From positions 1 through 64,000 of the forward strand of contig CAJUHT010000002.1 of the NCBI GenBank assembly GCA_910586035.1: a DNA stretch of 64,000 nucleotides, given 5' to 3'. Both the position numbers and the translations under genes were made by a program. The notes beneath the pieces were generated by a model. It was not told where the DNA came from. It saw only the letters and a program-made list of their open reading frames with translations, and ran no database searches. Each line of letters begins with the position of its first letter. Positions within the stretch are counted from its first letter, which is position 1. Source of the DNA: an uncultured Christensenella sp. (GTDB taxonomy: Bacteria; Bacillota; Clostridia; Christensenellales; Borkfalkiaceae). This document shows positions 24,051 through 32,726 of the stretch, one piece after another.

Positions 24051-25108
24051 CAGGTATCAAGGAAATCTTTAAGGTGCTTGGAGCGCGACGGGTGGCGCAG
24101 TTTTCTCAGCGCCTTGGCTTCAATCTGCCTTATTCTTTCGCGGGTTACGTTAAATTCCTTGCCCACCTCTTCAAGCGTCCTCGGTCTGCCGTCGTCTACG
24201 CCGTACCTCAAACGCAAAACCTTTTCTTCGCGCGGGGTAAGGCTGTTTAATACGGATAAGAGCGTTTCTTTGAGCATTGTCGTTGAAACGCTGTCCGACG
24301 GAGTTATAGCTCTGTCGTCCTCTATAAAATCGCCGAGGTGGCTGTCCTCTTCCTCGCCAATGGGAGTTTCGAGAGAAACGGGGTCTTGCGCGATTTTCTG
24401 AATTTCGCGCACGCGCTCTTCGGAAACGCCCATTTCCCTTGCGATTTCCGCGGGGGTAGGCTCTCTGCCAAGTGTCTGTAAAAGTATGCGCGACACGCGC
24501 GTAAGCTTGTTTATGGTTTCCACCATATGCACGGGTATACGAATGGTGCGCGCCTGGTCGGCAATCGCCCTTGTAATAGCCTGCCTTATCCACCAAGTTG
24601 CGTACGTTGAAAACTTGAAGCCCTTCTGATAGTCGAATTTTTCAACGGCTTTCATAAGACCAATATTGCCTTCCTGTATCAAATCGAGAAACAGCATACC
24701 GCGCCCTACGTAACGCTTTGCTATGGAAACGACCAACCTCAAATTGGCTTCGGAAAGCTTTTTCTTGGCTTCTTCGTCCCCCTCCTGTATTCTGCGGGCG
24801 AGGTCGATTTCGTCGTCTGCGGAAAGCAGAGGCACTTCGCCTATATCCTTTAAATACATCTTAACGGGGTCGTCTAAACTTATATCCGAAAGCGCCTGCT
24901 CGTAAAGTTCTTTGTCCCTCTCCGCCTCGTCTATAATCTGTATGCCGACCTCGGCTATCGACTTATATACGTAGTCGACCTGCGCGGGCGTGGTTTCGTA
25001 CTTTTCGAGCACGTCGCAAAGAGCGTTTGTCGTAATCGCGCCCTTATACGAATACGTGTCGATAAGCTGTTTCAAAATTTCGTTGAGTTTCTGCTCGGAT
25101 AAATTCAT
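24050..25108 (-). CDS. rpoD: Primary sigma factor RpoD (SigA)
   Basis: 352 aa. Region 1.2 is DPVKMYLKDIGEVPLLS, region 2.3-2.4 is YATWWIRQAITRAIADQARTIR, region 3 is present, and region 4.2 helix-turn-helix is TLEEVGKEFNVTRERIRQIE. Region 1.1 is much reduced, as in many Clostridia. It directs RNA polymerase to TTGACA/TATAAT promoters, consistent with those seen across the window. It lies 37 nt after dnaG in the same operon. Confidence 0.97.
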   Translation of the reverse strand: MNLSEQKLNEILKQLIDTYSYKGAITTNALCDVLEKYETTPAQVDYVYKSIAEVGIQIIDEAERDKELYEQALSDISLDDPVKMYLKDIGEVPLLSADDEIDLARRIQEGDEEAKKKLSEANLRLVVSIAKRYVGRGMLFLDLIQEGNIGLMKAVEKFDYQKGFKFSTYATWWIRQAITRAIADQARTIRIPVHMVETINKLTRVSRILLQTLGREPTPAEIAREMGVSEERVREIQKIAQDPVSLETPIGEEEDSHLGDFIEDDRAITPSDSVSTTMLKETLLSVLNSLTPREEKVLRLRYGVDDGRPRTLEEVGKEFNVTRERIRQIEAKALRKLRHPSRSKHLKDFLDT

Positions 25109-25145
25109 ATATTCACCGTATCCTTTCTTTTCCGAAGACCGCGTT

Positions 25146-26942
25146 TTACGGTCTGTTGTTTCCGTTGATTATTTGCGCCTTGCGCCTTGTCAGTTGGCTT
25201 ATGCTTTGAGCGATTTTCGCCTGCTCGGCTAAATCTTCCACGCCGTTGAGTTTTTTTGTCTGCTCGGCGATTTTTTCGTCTATGTCCGCAAGCTGCAACT
25301 TTTTAAGACAGTCGAAGAAGTACTTTTCCGCAACCGCGTCGGTAAAACCGCCGCCCTCCGAATTGTCTAAAATTCTGTCCAGCTCCTCGTATTCCGCCGT
25401 GCCTTTATCGAAAAATTCAAAAATTTCGCTTACCCGCACGGCTTCGTTCATAAGCGATTTACTGCGTATGTATCCCGCAATGACGGTATGCACCTCGTCC
25501 TTGAAAGAAACGTCCTCGATATGAGTATCCGCAGTATAGTCCGCACCGAACAGGTACGAAGCGATTACGAAGCGCGAAGCCTTTTTTATGCTGTCAGCGC
25601 CGTCCCGCCGTACGGGGGGCGGCGTTTCCGCGCTTTCCTTTGCAATCGGTTTAGACTGCAAATCGCGTTTTAACGCTTCGAAAGATATGCCCGACTGCGT
25701 TCTTAACTGCTTTAACAGCTCTTCCCGCTCCGCTTCGCTGTCCGCCGTGCGTATTACGCCCAACGCTTCGGAAACGTATTTGCGCTTATCCTCCGTTTTA
25801 CTTATATCGTACCCCTTTTTTATTACGGAAAGTTTATAGTCGATTAGCGGCATTGCGGCGTCAAGACAGGCTTGATAGCCCTCCGTTCCCCGCTGTTTTA
25901 TAACGTCGTCCGGGTCGAGCCCCTCGGGAAGCGGAACGACCTTTACATTCAGCCCCTCGTCCTTTAAAACGTCAAGACCGCGCAGATTGGCTTTCTGCCC
26001 CGCGCCGTCGCCGTCGTAACTGATTAGCACCGTGTCGGCATACCTCTTTACGAGTCGCGCCTGGTCCTGCGTGAGCGAAGTGCCCATACTTGCCACAACG
26101 TTTTTAAAGCCCGCCTGATAGAGCGAAAGAGTATCCATATAGCCCTCGACCATAATGACCTCTTTTACGGTTTGGCTTCTTTTCAGCTTTTTGACAAGAT
26201 TTATGTTGTACAGATTTTTCCGCTTGTTGAATATGAGCGTGTCGCGCGTGTTTACGTACTTGCCGAAGTCGGTTTTTTTAAGCGCCCTGCCGCCGAAGCC
26301 GATTACTTCGCCGTAGGAATTTATTATTGGGAAAACAAGCCTGCCCCCCTGCGCGTCGGTCAATCTGCCGTTAGCTTCGTTTACCGTGCCGCTGTCTACG
26401 ATATCCTTTTGGGTATAACCTTTCGAAAGAAGGTATTTGGGCAAATCGGTAAAATTTAAGCTTGCGCCGAGCCCGAACGCGCGCACCATATTAGAGGGAA
26501 TTTGCCTCTTTAAAATATAGTCGATATGCGCGTCGGCTTTGCCCGAATTGAGATTGTTTAAATAGAAGTGGGCGCAATCGTTTAATATTTTTAAAAGCGT
26601 ATCGCGCTTTCTCTTCAACTCCGCCGTCTTTGCATTGTCGTCGCCCGTTTCGGGCATAGGAACGTTCGCTCTTTCGGCAAGCATTTTTACGGCGCCCATA
26701 AATTCGAGCGACTCGATTTCCGACACGAAGCGGATTACGTCGCCCGATTCCCCGCATCCGAAACAATGATAGTACTGACCGGCTTCGTTTATAGCGAACG
26801 ACGGCGTTTTTTCGTGGTGAAACGGACAGCAAGCCCAATAACTCGCCCCCCGCTTTTCCAAAGTAACGTAACTTTCCGCCACTTCGACAATATTGACTTT
26901 TTCCTTTAATTCCCTGAGGAATTCCTGGTCAACTCCGCCCAT
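25146..26942 (-). CDS. dnaG: DNA primase DnaG
   Basis: 598 aa, normal size. The N-terminal zinc ribbon is CPFHHEKTPSF...HCFGCGESGD. The TOPRIM core has VEGYMDTLSLYQAGF and ISYDGDGAGQKA with acidic metal ligands. The C-terminal helicase-binding helical domain covers about 440-598. It makes RNA primers at the replication fork. It sits downstream of dgt and upstream of rpoD, the classic macromolecular-synthesis order. Confidence 0.97.
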   Translation of the reverse strand: MGGVDQEFLRELKEKVNIVEVAESYVTLEKRGASYWACCPFHHEKTPSFAINEAGQYYHCFGCGESGDVIRFVSEIESLEFMGAVKMLAERANVPMPETGDDNAKTAELKRKRDTLLKILNDCAHFYLNNLNSGKADAHIDYILKRQIPSNMVRAFGLGASLNFTDLPKYLLSKGYTQKDIVDSGTVNEANGRLTDAQGGRLVFPIINSYGEVIGFGGRALKKTDFGKYVNTRDTLIFNKRKNLYNINLVKKLKRSQTVKEVIMVEGYMDTLSLYQAGFKNVVASMGTSLTQDQARLVKRYADTVLISYDGDGAGQKANLRGLDVLKDEGLNVKVVPLPEGLDPDDVIKQRGTEGYQACLDAAMPLIDYKLSVIKKGYDISKTEDKRKYVSEALGVIRTADSEAEREELLKQLRTQSGISFEALKRDLQSKPIAKESAETPPPVRRDGADSIKKASRFVIASYLFGADYTADTHIEDVSFKDEVHTVIAGYIRSKSLMNEAVRVSEIFEFFDKGTAEYEELDRILDNSEGGGFTDAVAEKYFFDCLKKLQLADIDEKIAEQTKKLNGVEDLAEQAKIAQSISQLTRRKAQIINGNNRP

Positions 26943-26972
26943 ACGTTCTCTTTAAAAATTACCGAGTAAAAC

Positions 26973-28001
26973 TCAATTGAGTTCGTCTATAAAAGTCCAG
27001 CCGCGCGGCACGAATATTTTATTGAACACATACACGGCATACCTGTCCGTCATAGAAGAAATATAGTCGCAAACTATCTGTTCTTTCGAATAATCGTCGT
27101 TAAGTCCCACATATGTGGGGGGCAATTGCTCGAAATGCCGTATGAAATAATCGTAGAGCGCGGTTATCATACGCTCCGCCTTTTCCTCTTCGCCGCGGGC
27201 AAACTCGGTAAAATACACCCGCTCGAACATAAACTTTCTCAACTCGTCGCTGGCTTGCGCCACCTCGCTTCCAAGCTCTACAAAAGGCTTGTCCACGCTG
27301 TTTTTATAGGCGGAGGAAACCGCCGTGTTGATTCTCTCGCGCGAGGTGTTGCCAAGCACCCGCCTTATTTCCGCGGGCACGTCGTCAAGCTTTAAAATTC
27401 CCGCGCGGACTGCGTCGTTGAGGTCGTGGTTTATGTAGGCTATTCTGTCGGCGATGTTTACGCACTTGCCCTCTAACGTAGACGGCGTAAGCTGTTGCTT
27501 GTGGTTGAGTATGCCGTCGCGCACCTCGTAAGTGAGATTTAACCCCTTGCCGTCCTTTTCCAGAACGTCGACGACGCGCACCGACTGCTCGTTATGGCGA
27601 AAACCCTGCGGTGAAAGTCTGTTTAAAATTCTTTCCCCGCTGTGCCCGAAAGGGGTGTGTCCCAAGTCGTGCCCGAGCGCAATTGCTTCGGTCAAATCTT
27701 CGTTGAGCGAAAGGGCGCGTGCAAGCGAGCGCGCTATCTGCGACACGTCCAAAGTATGCGTAAGGCGGGTTATATAGTGGTCGCCCTCGGGTGAAAAGAA
27801 AACCTGCGTCTTGTTTTTAAGCCTTATAAACGCCTTGGAATATATTATTCTGTCGCGGTCGCGCTGGTATTCGGTGCGCATAGAGCAAGGCTCTTCCTCC
27901 CTGCTTCTGCCCCTCGTCTTTTGAGATTTTGCGGCATAAGGCGAGAGAAAACTCTCCTCTATTGCGTACGTTTTTTCCCTTATCGAACCGAATTTTTTCA
28001 T
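26973..28001 (-). CDS. dgt: HD-domain deoxyguanosinetriphosphate triphosphohydrolase-like protein
   Basis: 342 aa. HD motifs: RLTHTLDVSQIARSLARAL, then ALGHDLGHTPFGHSGE with His-Asp metal ligands, and a late D in NIADRIAYINHDLNDA. The size and the position before dnaG-rpoD match the Bacillota dGTPase-like proteins. It cleaves dNTPs to nucleoside and tripolyphosphate, limiting dNTP pools. An ATG at 28001 is used; a GTG at 28007 in the same frame is equally possible because the ribosome site is weak. Confidence 0.9.
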   Translation of the reverse strand: MKKFGSIREKTYAIEESFLSPYAAKSQKTRGRSREEEPCSMRTEYQRDRDRIIYSKAFIRLKNKTQVFFSPEGDHYITRLTHTLDVSQIARSLARALSLNEDLTEAIALGHDLGHTPFGHSGERILNRLSPQGFRHNEQSVRVVDVLEKDGKGLNLTYEVRDGILNHKQQLTPSTLEGKCVNIADRIAYINHDLNDAVRAGILKLDDVPAEIRRVLGNTSRERINTAVSSAYKNSVDKPFVELGSEVAQASDELRKFMFERVYFTEFARGEEEKAERMITALYDYFIRHFEQLPPTYVGLNDDYSKEQIVCDYISSMTDRYAVYVFNKIFVPRGWTFIDELN

Positions 28002-28084
28002 TTCCACTTATTGTATACGAAAAACCGCCGTCATTTCCTTTATTTTTCGCGTTATTTTTTATAATTTTTTTTAAGAGGCGCAAT

Positions 28085-28810
28085 TTACTTGGCAAAACCG
28101 CCGTTTACGGACAGCACTTCGCCCGTGATATAACCGTTTTCAGCAAGGAAAAGGCACGCCTTGGCAACGTCTTCCCCCGTGCCCATTCTGCCGAGAGGGA
28201 TTTGGTTTATCAAGTCCTCCATTTCCGGCTCTGATAAATGGTTGTTCATATCCGTATCGATTACGCCGGGGGAAACGCAGTTTACGCGGACGAAAGAAGG
28301 CGCAAGCTCCTTTGCGAGCGCCTTGGTAAAGGCTATTACCGCGCCCTTGGAAGCCGAATACGCCACCTCGCAACTCGCCCCCACTTCACCCCAAATAGAA
28401 GATACGTTTATGATACACCCGCCGCCCGAAAAAATCATATTTTCGGCAACTTCCCTGCTGCACAAAAACGTGCCCGTAACGTTTACGCCGAAAACTTCTT
28501 CCCAATCGTAAAGCGTGGTGTCCTGTATTACCTGAACCTTAGAAATGCCCGCATTGTTTACAAGCACGTCTACCTTGCCGTATATGCGGAACACCTCTTT
28601 AAACATTTCCTTTACCTGTTCCTCGTCGGAAACGTCGGCGCGCATAAGCACGGGGCAGAAGCCCTGCATATTGAATTCGGACTGCGTTGCAAGCGCCGTT
28701 TCCTCGTCGTGAAAGTAATTTAAAATAACTTCGTAACCCTGTTGAAGAAATTCCTGCGCGACGGCTTTGCCTATGCCCTTTGTGCCGCCCGTTATAAGCA
28801 CGGTTTTCAT
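28085..28810 (-). CDS. FabG-like short-chain dehydrogenase/reductase
   Basis: 241 aa. Cofactor loop TGGTKGIGKAVA, NNAG motif, catalytic Ser in INVSSIW and YxxxK in YSASKGAVIA, and a C-terminal GEVLSVNGGFAK. It looks like 3-oxoacyl-ACP reductase. Its position as the last gene of the aro cluster (ATGA overlap with aroK) rather than a fatty-acid cluster leaves the true substrate open. Confidence 0.92.
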   Translation of the reverse strand: MKTVLITGGTKGIGKAVAQEFLQQGYEVILNYFHDEETALATQSEFNMQGFCPVLMRADVSDEEQVKEMFKEVFRIYGKVDVLVNNAGISKVQVIQDTTLYDWEEVFGVNVTGTFLCSREVAENMIFSGGGCIINVSSIWGEVGASCEVAYSASKGAVIAFTKALAKELAPSFVRVNCVSPGVIDTDMNNHLSEPEMEDLINQIPLGRMGTGEDVAKACLFLAENGYITGEVLSVNGGFAK

Positions 28811-29301
28811 TTAACTGCTTCCTTTATCCTTTCCGCCACTTCCCGCGGGGTAAGTTTATCCGTATCCACTATAAAATCCGCAACGCTCTCATAAATTTCG
28901 GCGCGCGCGGATAAAATGATTTTTACCCGCTCTTCCAAACCGCCCTTTAAAAGCGGACGCGCGCCGTCGCCTTTAAGCCTTTCGATAAGCGTTGAAGCTT
29001 CGGCTTTAAGGTAAACGATTTTTCCGCTCGCCTTTAAATTGTTGACGTTTTCGGCGCGCAATACGCACCCGCCGCCGAGAGATATTACCGCGTCGGCGTA
29101 TTTTTTTGCAACTTCCGCGGTAACCTGCGCTTCTATACTGCGGAAACGCTCCTCGCCGAATTTTTCGAATATAACGTCGATTGCGCCGTATCTTTCGACT
29201 ATGATTTTATCGGTATCGACCACCTCGTAGCCCTGCTCGGCAAACACGTTTGCAACCGTCGTTTTGCCGCAACCCATCATACCGCAGAGCGCTATGTTCA
29301 C
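28807..29301 (-). CDS. aroK: Shikimate kinase
   Basis: 164 aa from a GTG start at 29301 that overlaps the aroQ stop. The open frame extends far upstream but is antisense-like there. P-loop GMMGCGKTT, shikimate-binding D in DTDKIIVE, ISLGGGCVLR, and the lid Arg in DGARPLLKG. It phosphorylates shikimate at the 3-hydroxyl. Translation is coupled to neighbours on both sides. Confidence 0.94.
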   Translation of the reverse strand: MNIALCGMMGCGKTTVANVFAEQGYEVVDTDKIIVERYGAIDVIFEKFGEERFRSIEAQVTAEVAKKYADAVISLGGGCVLRAENVNNLKASGKIVYLKAEASTLIERLKGDGARPLLKGGLEERVKIILSARAEIYESVADFIVDTDKLTPREVAERIKEAVK

Positions 29302-29708
29302 AGCTTGAAGCTCTCCGCCGCAAGAATATAACTGTTTTTGCCGAAGCCGAGCACGACGCCCTTGCACACCGCGGACAACACCGAGTTGTGCCTGAACTCC
29401 TCGCGCGAGTGAACGTTGGACATATGCACTTCGACCACGGGAACGGAGAGCGAGGCAATCGCGTCGCGTATGGCGTAGCTGTAATGAGTGAACGCCCCCG
29501 CGTTTAAAATTATTCCGTCGGCTTTTGCGCCGTGGAGCGCCGAACAAATTTCCCCCTCTATGTTGCTTTGGAAAAACTCGCACTCGTCGCCCTTGAAATG
29601 CGCGGCGATTTGGCGGTTGATTTCCTCCAACGTTTCCGCGCCGTAAACGCCCTTCTCGCGCACGCCCGTCATATTGAGATTGACCCCGTTGATAAACAGA
29701 AATTTCAT
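29298..29708 (-). CDS. aroQ: Type II 3-dehydroquinate dehydratase
   Basis: 136 aa, the size of the dodecameric type II enzyme. INGVNLNMTGVREKGVYG holds the catalytic Tyr, NAGAFTHYSYAIRDA the Asn, and EVHMSNVHSREEFRHNSV the His and substrate loop. GPNLN is changed to GVNLN, a mild deviation. It converts 3-dehydroquinate to 3-dehydroshikimate. Confidence 0.95.
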   Translation of the reverse strand: MKFLFINGVNLNMTGVREKGVYGAETLEEINRQIAAHFKGDECEFFQSNIEGEICSALHGAKADGIILNAGAFTHYSYAIRDAIASLSVPVVEVHMSNVHSREEFRHNSVLSAVCKGVVLGFGKNSYILAAESFKL

Positions 29709-30508
29709 TTTACCACTTCCTTTAAATAACCTTTAAAAAGTTTTTCAGCCCGTTCTTTATCGGGCGCAAGCCCGAAGTAAATGCAGTCGGAATAATACGC
29801 CTGAAAAAAGAGCATCGCCCTGCCGTTAATAATCTTTTTGCCCAAGCTTTCCGCTATGGCAAGAAAGCGGCTTTTAGGCGGCTCGTAAATCAAATCGACG
29901 GCAACGCGGCAGGCGGCAAGCACTTCCCCGGTAACGGGCGAAACGCCCTCCGTTTTATGCATACCCACTCCCGTTGCGTTTACTATTATTGCTCTCTCCT
30001 CCGCCGTAACCTCGCTAACTGCTTTTACGCCTTTAAACTCGTTTTCAACGTTTTTGGCGGTTGAAAAATTCCTGTCGTAAATTTCCACCTGCGAGCCGCA
30101 GTCCAACAGCTTTTTGGCTACGCTTCTGCCCGCGCCGCCCGCGCCGAGGACAAGCGCCCTTTCGCCCGCGGTCTTAACGTTTTGACAATCGAGCATCTGC
30201 ATAAATCCCGACCCGTCGGTGTTGTATCCCGTCAACGTAGAAGAAAGCACGGTATTTACCGCGCCGAACGCAAGCGCGTCCCCCTCGGTTTTTTTAAGGT
30301 GAGGAATAACCGACAGCTTGTAAGGTATGGTTACGTTCAAACCGTCGTATTCAGACAGCAACCCGTCTATGCGGCTTTCGAACTCCTCTTCGGGCACGGA
30401 AATTTTTTCGTAAGAAATTTCAAGACCGAGTTTTTCGGCTATATAATTATGAATTTCGGGACTTACCGACTTGGAAACGTCCTTACCTATTACGGCAAGT
30501 TTTTTCAT
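29705..30508 (-). CDS. aroE: Shikimate dehydrogenase
   Basis: 267 aa. Substrate site VIGKDVSKSVSPEIHNYI, catalytic Lys in NVTIPYKLSVIP, TDGSGF, dinucleotide loop VLGAGGAGRSVAKKL, and the ending MLFFQAYYSDCIYFG. The start at 30508 has GGAGG and overlaps the aroB stop by ATGA. It reduces 3-dehydroshikimate with NADPH. Confidence 0.95.
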   Translation of the reverse strand: MKKLAVIGKDVSKSVSPEIHNYIAEKLGLEISYEKISVPEEEFESRIDGLLSEYDGLNVTIPYKLSVIPHLKKTEGDALAFGAVNTVLSSTLTGYNTDGSGFMQMLDCQNVKTAGERALVLGAGGAGRSVAKKLLDCGSQVEIYDRNFSTAKNVENEFKGVKAVSEVTAEERAIIVNATGVGMHKTEGVSPVTGEVLAACRVAVDLIYEPPKSRFLAIAESLGKKIINGRAMLFFQAYYSDCIYFGLAPDKERAEKLFKGYLKEVVK

Positions 30509-31566
30509 ACTTCCTCCGCTATCGTTCTTGCGCACTCCGCTATCCGCGCAACGTATTCGCCGAGCGGCAAAGTAATCTCCGCGCTCCTGCCCTCGCTTGC
30601 GGGAACGACCATTTTTACAAGCGACTGTTCCGCGTTCTTTTTATCGTACTTTGCTTTGCCCGCCGCTTCGCCCGCGTCCTTCCAAGCGGGAATTTTTTTA
30701 ATTACTCTCTTGATAAGCGAGCGCAACGCATCCGCATATTCTCCGCCGCATACGCCCGCGCGACGGGCGATATACAGCTCGTAATACATTCCGATTAAAA
30801 CAAACTCGCCGTGAGATTTGCGTTTATAGTACAGCTCGAACGCGTGCCCCGTAGTGTGTCCGAGGTTTAACGTAGCACGCGCGCCAAGCAAATCTTTTTC
30901 GTCCTTTATGACAACGTCCGCCTTGTGGCGTATGCAGTCCGCGGTTATGCTTTCGAGAAAATTCAAGTCGAATAAATTATTAGAATTTTTCAAAAGACCC
31001 GCATATATGCCGCAATCAAGCGCGCCGTACTTGATAATTTCGCCAAGCCCGCAACGCATTTCCCTTGCGGGAAGCGTGCGCAGAAACATAGGGTCTACTA
31101 TGACCTGCGAGGGCTGGTAAAAGGTGCCGACAACGTTTTTAACACCGTTGAAATCTATTGCCGTTTTGCCTCCGACCGAACTGTCTACCTGCGATAAAAG
31201 CGTAGTGGGTATTTGCACTGCGTTGATGCCGCGCATATACAGCGAAGCGGCAAGCCCGCCTATATCGCCCACCACCCCGCCGCCGAACGCGACGAGCGTG
31301 CTCTTTCTCGTCAACCCGCACTCAATCATTTTGTTGAGTATTTTAATAAGGTTGGTTTGGTTTTTGCTCTTTTCGCCCGCGGGCAATATATATATAGGCG
31401 CGTTGCCGAACGTTTCGCCCATCAGTTTGCCGTAAAGCGCGTAAACGTTACTGTCTGTCAATATAAAGAGATTGCCCCCTATCGCGGGAGCATACCTTTC
31501 AAACGCGCCCTGCCCGCAATGTATAACGCTGTTTACGGTTGCCGTAGAAATTGTAATATCCTGCAT
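30505..31566 (-). CDS. aroB: 3-dehydroquinate synthase
   Basis: 353 aa. NAD site ALVAFGGGVVGDIGGLAAS-like (VAFGGGVVGDIGGLAASLYM), TTLLSQVDSSVGGKTAID, FYQPSQVIVDP, and zinc ligands Glu/His including NLGHTTGHAFE. It closes DAHP to 3-dehydroquinate. Four nt separate it from aroC, so it is in the same operon. Confidence 0.95.
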   Translation of the reverse strand: MQDITISTATVNSVIHCGQGAFERYAPAIGGNLFILTDSNVYALYGKLMGETFGNAPIYILPAGEKSKNQTNLIKILNKMIECGLTRKSTLVAFGGGVVGDIGGLAASLYMRGINAVQIPTTLLSQVDSSVGGKTAIDFNGVKNVVGTFYQPSQVIVDPMFLRTLPAREMRCGLGEIIKYGALDCGIYAGLLKNSNNLFDLNFLESITADCIRHKADVVIKDEKDLLGARATLNLGHTTGHAFELYYKRKSHGEFVLIGMYYELYIARRAGVCGGEYADALRSLIKRVIKKIPAWKDAGEAAGKAKYDKKNAEQSLVKMVVPASEGRSAEITLPLGEYVARIAECARTIAEEV

Positions 31567-31569
31567 AAT

Positions 31570-32700
31570 TTAAGGCAGAAGCGAATACCGCTCCTTTACC
31601 TCCTTTAAATTATCGCCGCCAAGCCTTGCGGAAACGACGTCGGCAAGAGCCAGAGCGACAACGCTTTCCAATACTATTTCGCAGGCGCAAATTGCCGCCA
31701 CGTCGCTGCGCTCGCTTGCCGCCACGCACGCGCCGCCGTTTGCCGTATCCACCGTTTTAAGCCCCTTCATAAGCGTGGGAATGGGTTTCATTGCGGCGCG
31801 GAGTACTATTTCTTCCCCGTTGGACATTCCGCCCTCTATTCCGCCCGCGTTGTTGGTATTGCGGGTATACTTGCCGTCCTTTATAAAAATTTCGTCGTGA
31901 ACGCGGCTTCCCGCAAGGTCGGCGCAGGCAAAACCAAGCCCTACTTCCGCGCCCTTTATAGCCTGAACGCTCAGCATCGCCCCGCACAAAACAGCGTCTA
32001 ATTTGTCCGCATAGCGCATACAACTGCCAAAGCCGCTCTTTAAGCCGTTTACGCGTATTTCCACCACTCCGCCCGCGGTGTCGCCCTCGGCTTTCAGTTT
32101 GTCAATCAGCGCCATAGCCTGCTTTTCTTTATTATCGTCAAGCATAAACAGAGGACGGCTCTTCGCACCGTCGAGCTCGTCAAAAGTATGAAATTTTCCG
32201 TCCTTTATTCCGCACACGCTTACAACGTACCCGCTTATCTTAACGCCAAGCTGTTTGAGGTACGCCTTAGCCAATGCGCCGCCCGCAACGCGAACTGCTG
32301 TTTCCCTTGCGCTTGCGCGCTCCAAAACGTTGCGCGCGTCGGTGTGCCCGTACTTTAACATTCCCGTCAAATCGGCGTGTCCCGGGCGGACGCGGGTGAG
32401 AGTTTTTTGCGTAACGTCCGCTCCCTCCGCCGCCATATACGGGCGCCAATTTTCGTAGTCGGCATTTTTTACGCAGAACGCTACGGGACTGCCGAGCGTA
32501 AGCCTGTTGCGCACGCCCGAAAGAATTTCCACCCTGTCCGTTTCAATCTTTTGCCTGCCGCCCCTGCCGTAACCGCTTTGGCGCAGGGCGAGTTGCCCGT
32601 CTATTTCCTCGATATTTACGGGCAGATTGGAAGGCAGTCCCTCCAATATACCCACCAGCATTTTACCGTGCGATTCGCCCGCGGTTGTCAGCTTAATCAT
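31570..32700 (-). CDS. aroC: Chorismate synthase
   Basis: 376 aa from the ATG at 32700 (AAAGGA site). Signatures GESHGKMLVGILEGLPSN, RPGHADLTGMLKYGHTDARNVLERASARET, and NTNNAGGIEGGMSNGEE. It is FMN-dependent and releases phosphate from EPSP. First aro gene here; aroA and the DAHP synthase are not in the window, so the pathway is completed elsewhere. Confidence 0.96.
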   Translation of the reverse strand: MIKLTTAGESHGKMLVGILEGLPSNLPVNIEEIDGQLALRQSGYGRGGRQKIETDRVEILSGVRNRLTLGSPVAFCVKNADYENWRPYMAAEGADVTQKTLTRVRPGHADLTGMLKYGHTDARNVLERASARETAVRVAGGALAKAYLKQLGVKISGYVVSVCGIKDGKFHTFDELDGAKSRPLFMLDDNKEKQAMALIDKLKAEGDTAGGVVEIRVNGLKSGFGSCMRYADKLDAVLCGAMLSVQAIKGAEVGLGFACADLAGSRVHDEIFIKDGKYTRNTNNAGGIEGGMSNGEEIVLRAAMKPIPTLMKGLKTVDTANGGACVAASERSDVAAICACEIVLESVVALALADVVSARLGGDNLKEVKERYSLLP

Positions 32701-32726
32701 AGTAATTTTTCCTTTCGCCGCAATTT

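Noticed and set aside
28807..29583. Long aroK reading with about 94 extra N-terminal residues
   Set aside because: The extra part is antisense-like Arg-rich sequence inside aroQ. The GTG at 29301 fits the family N-terminus.
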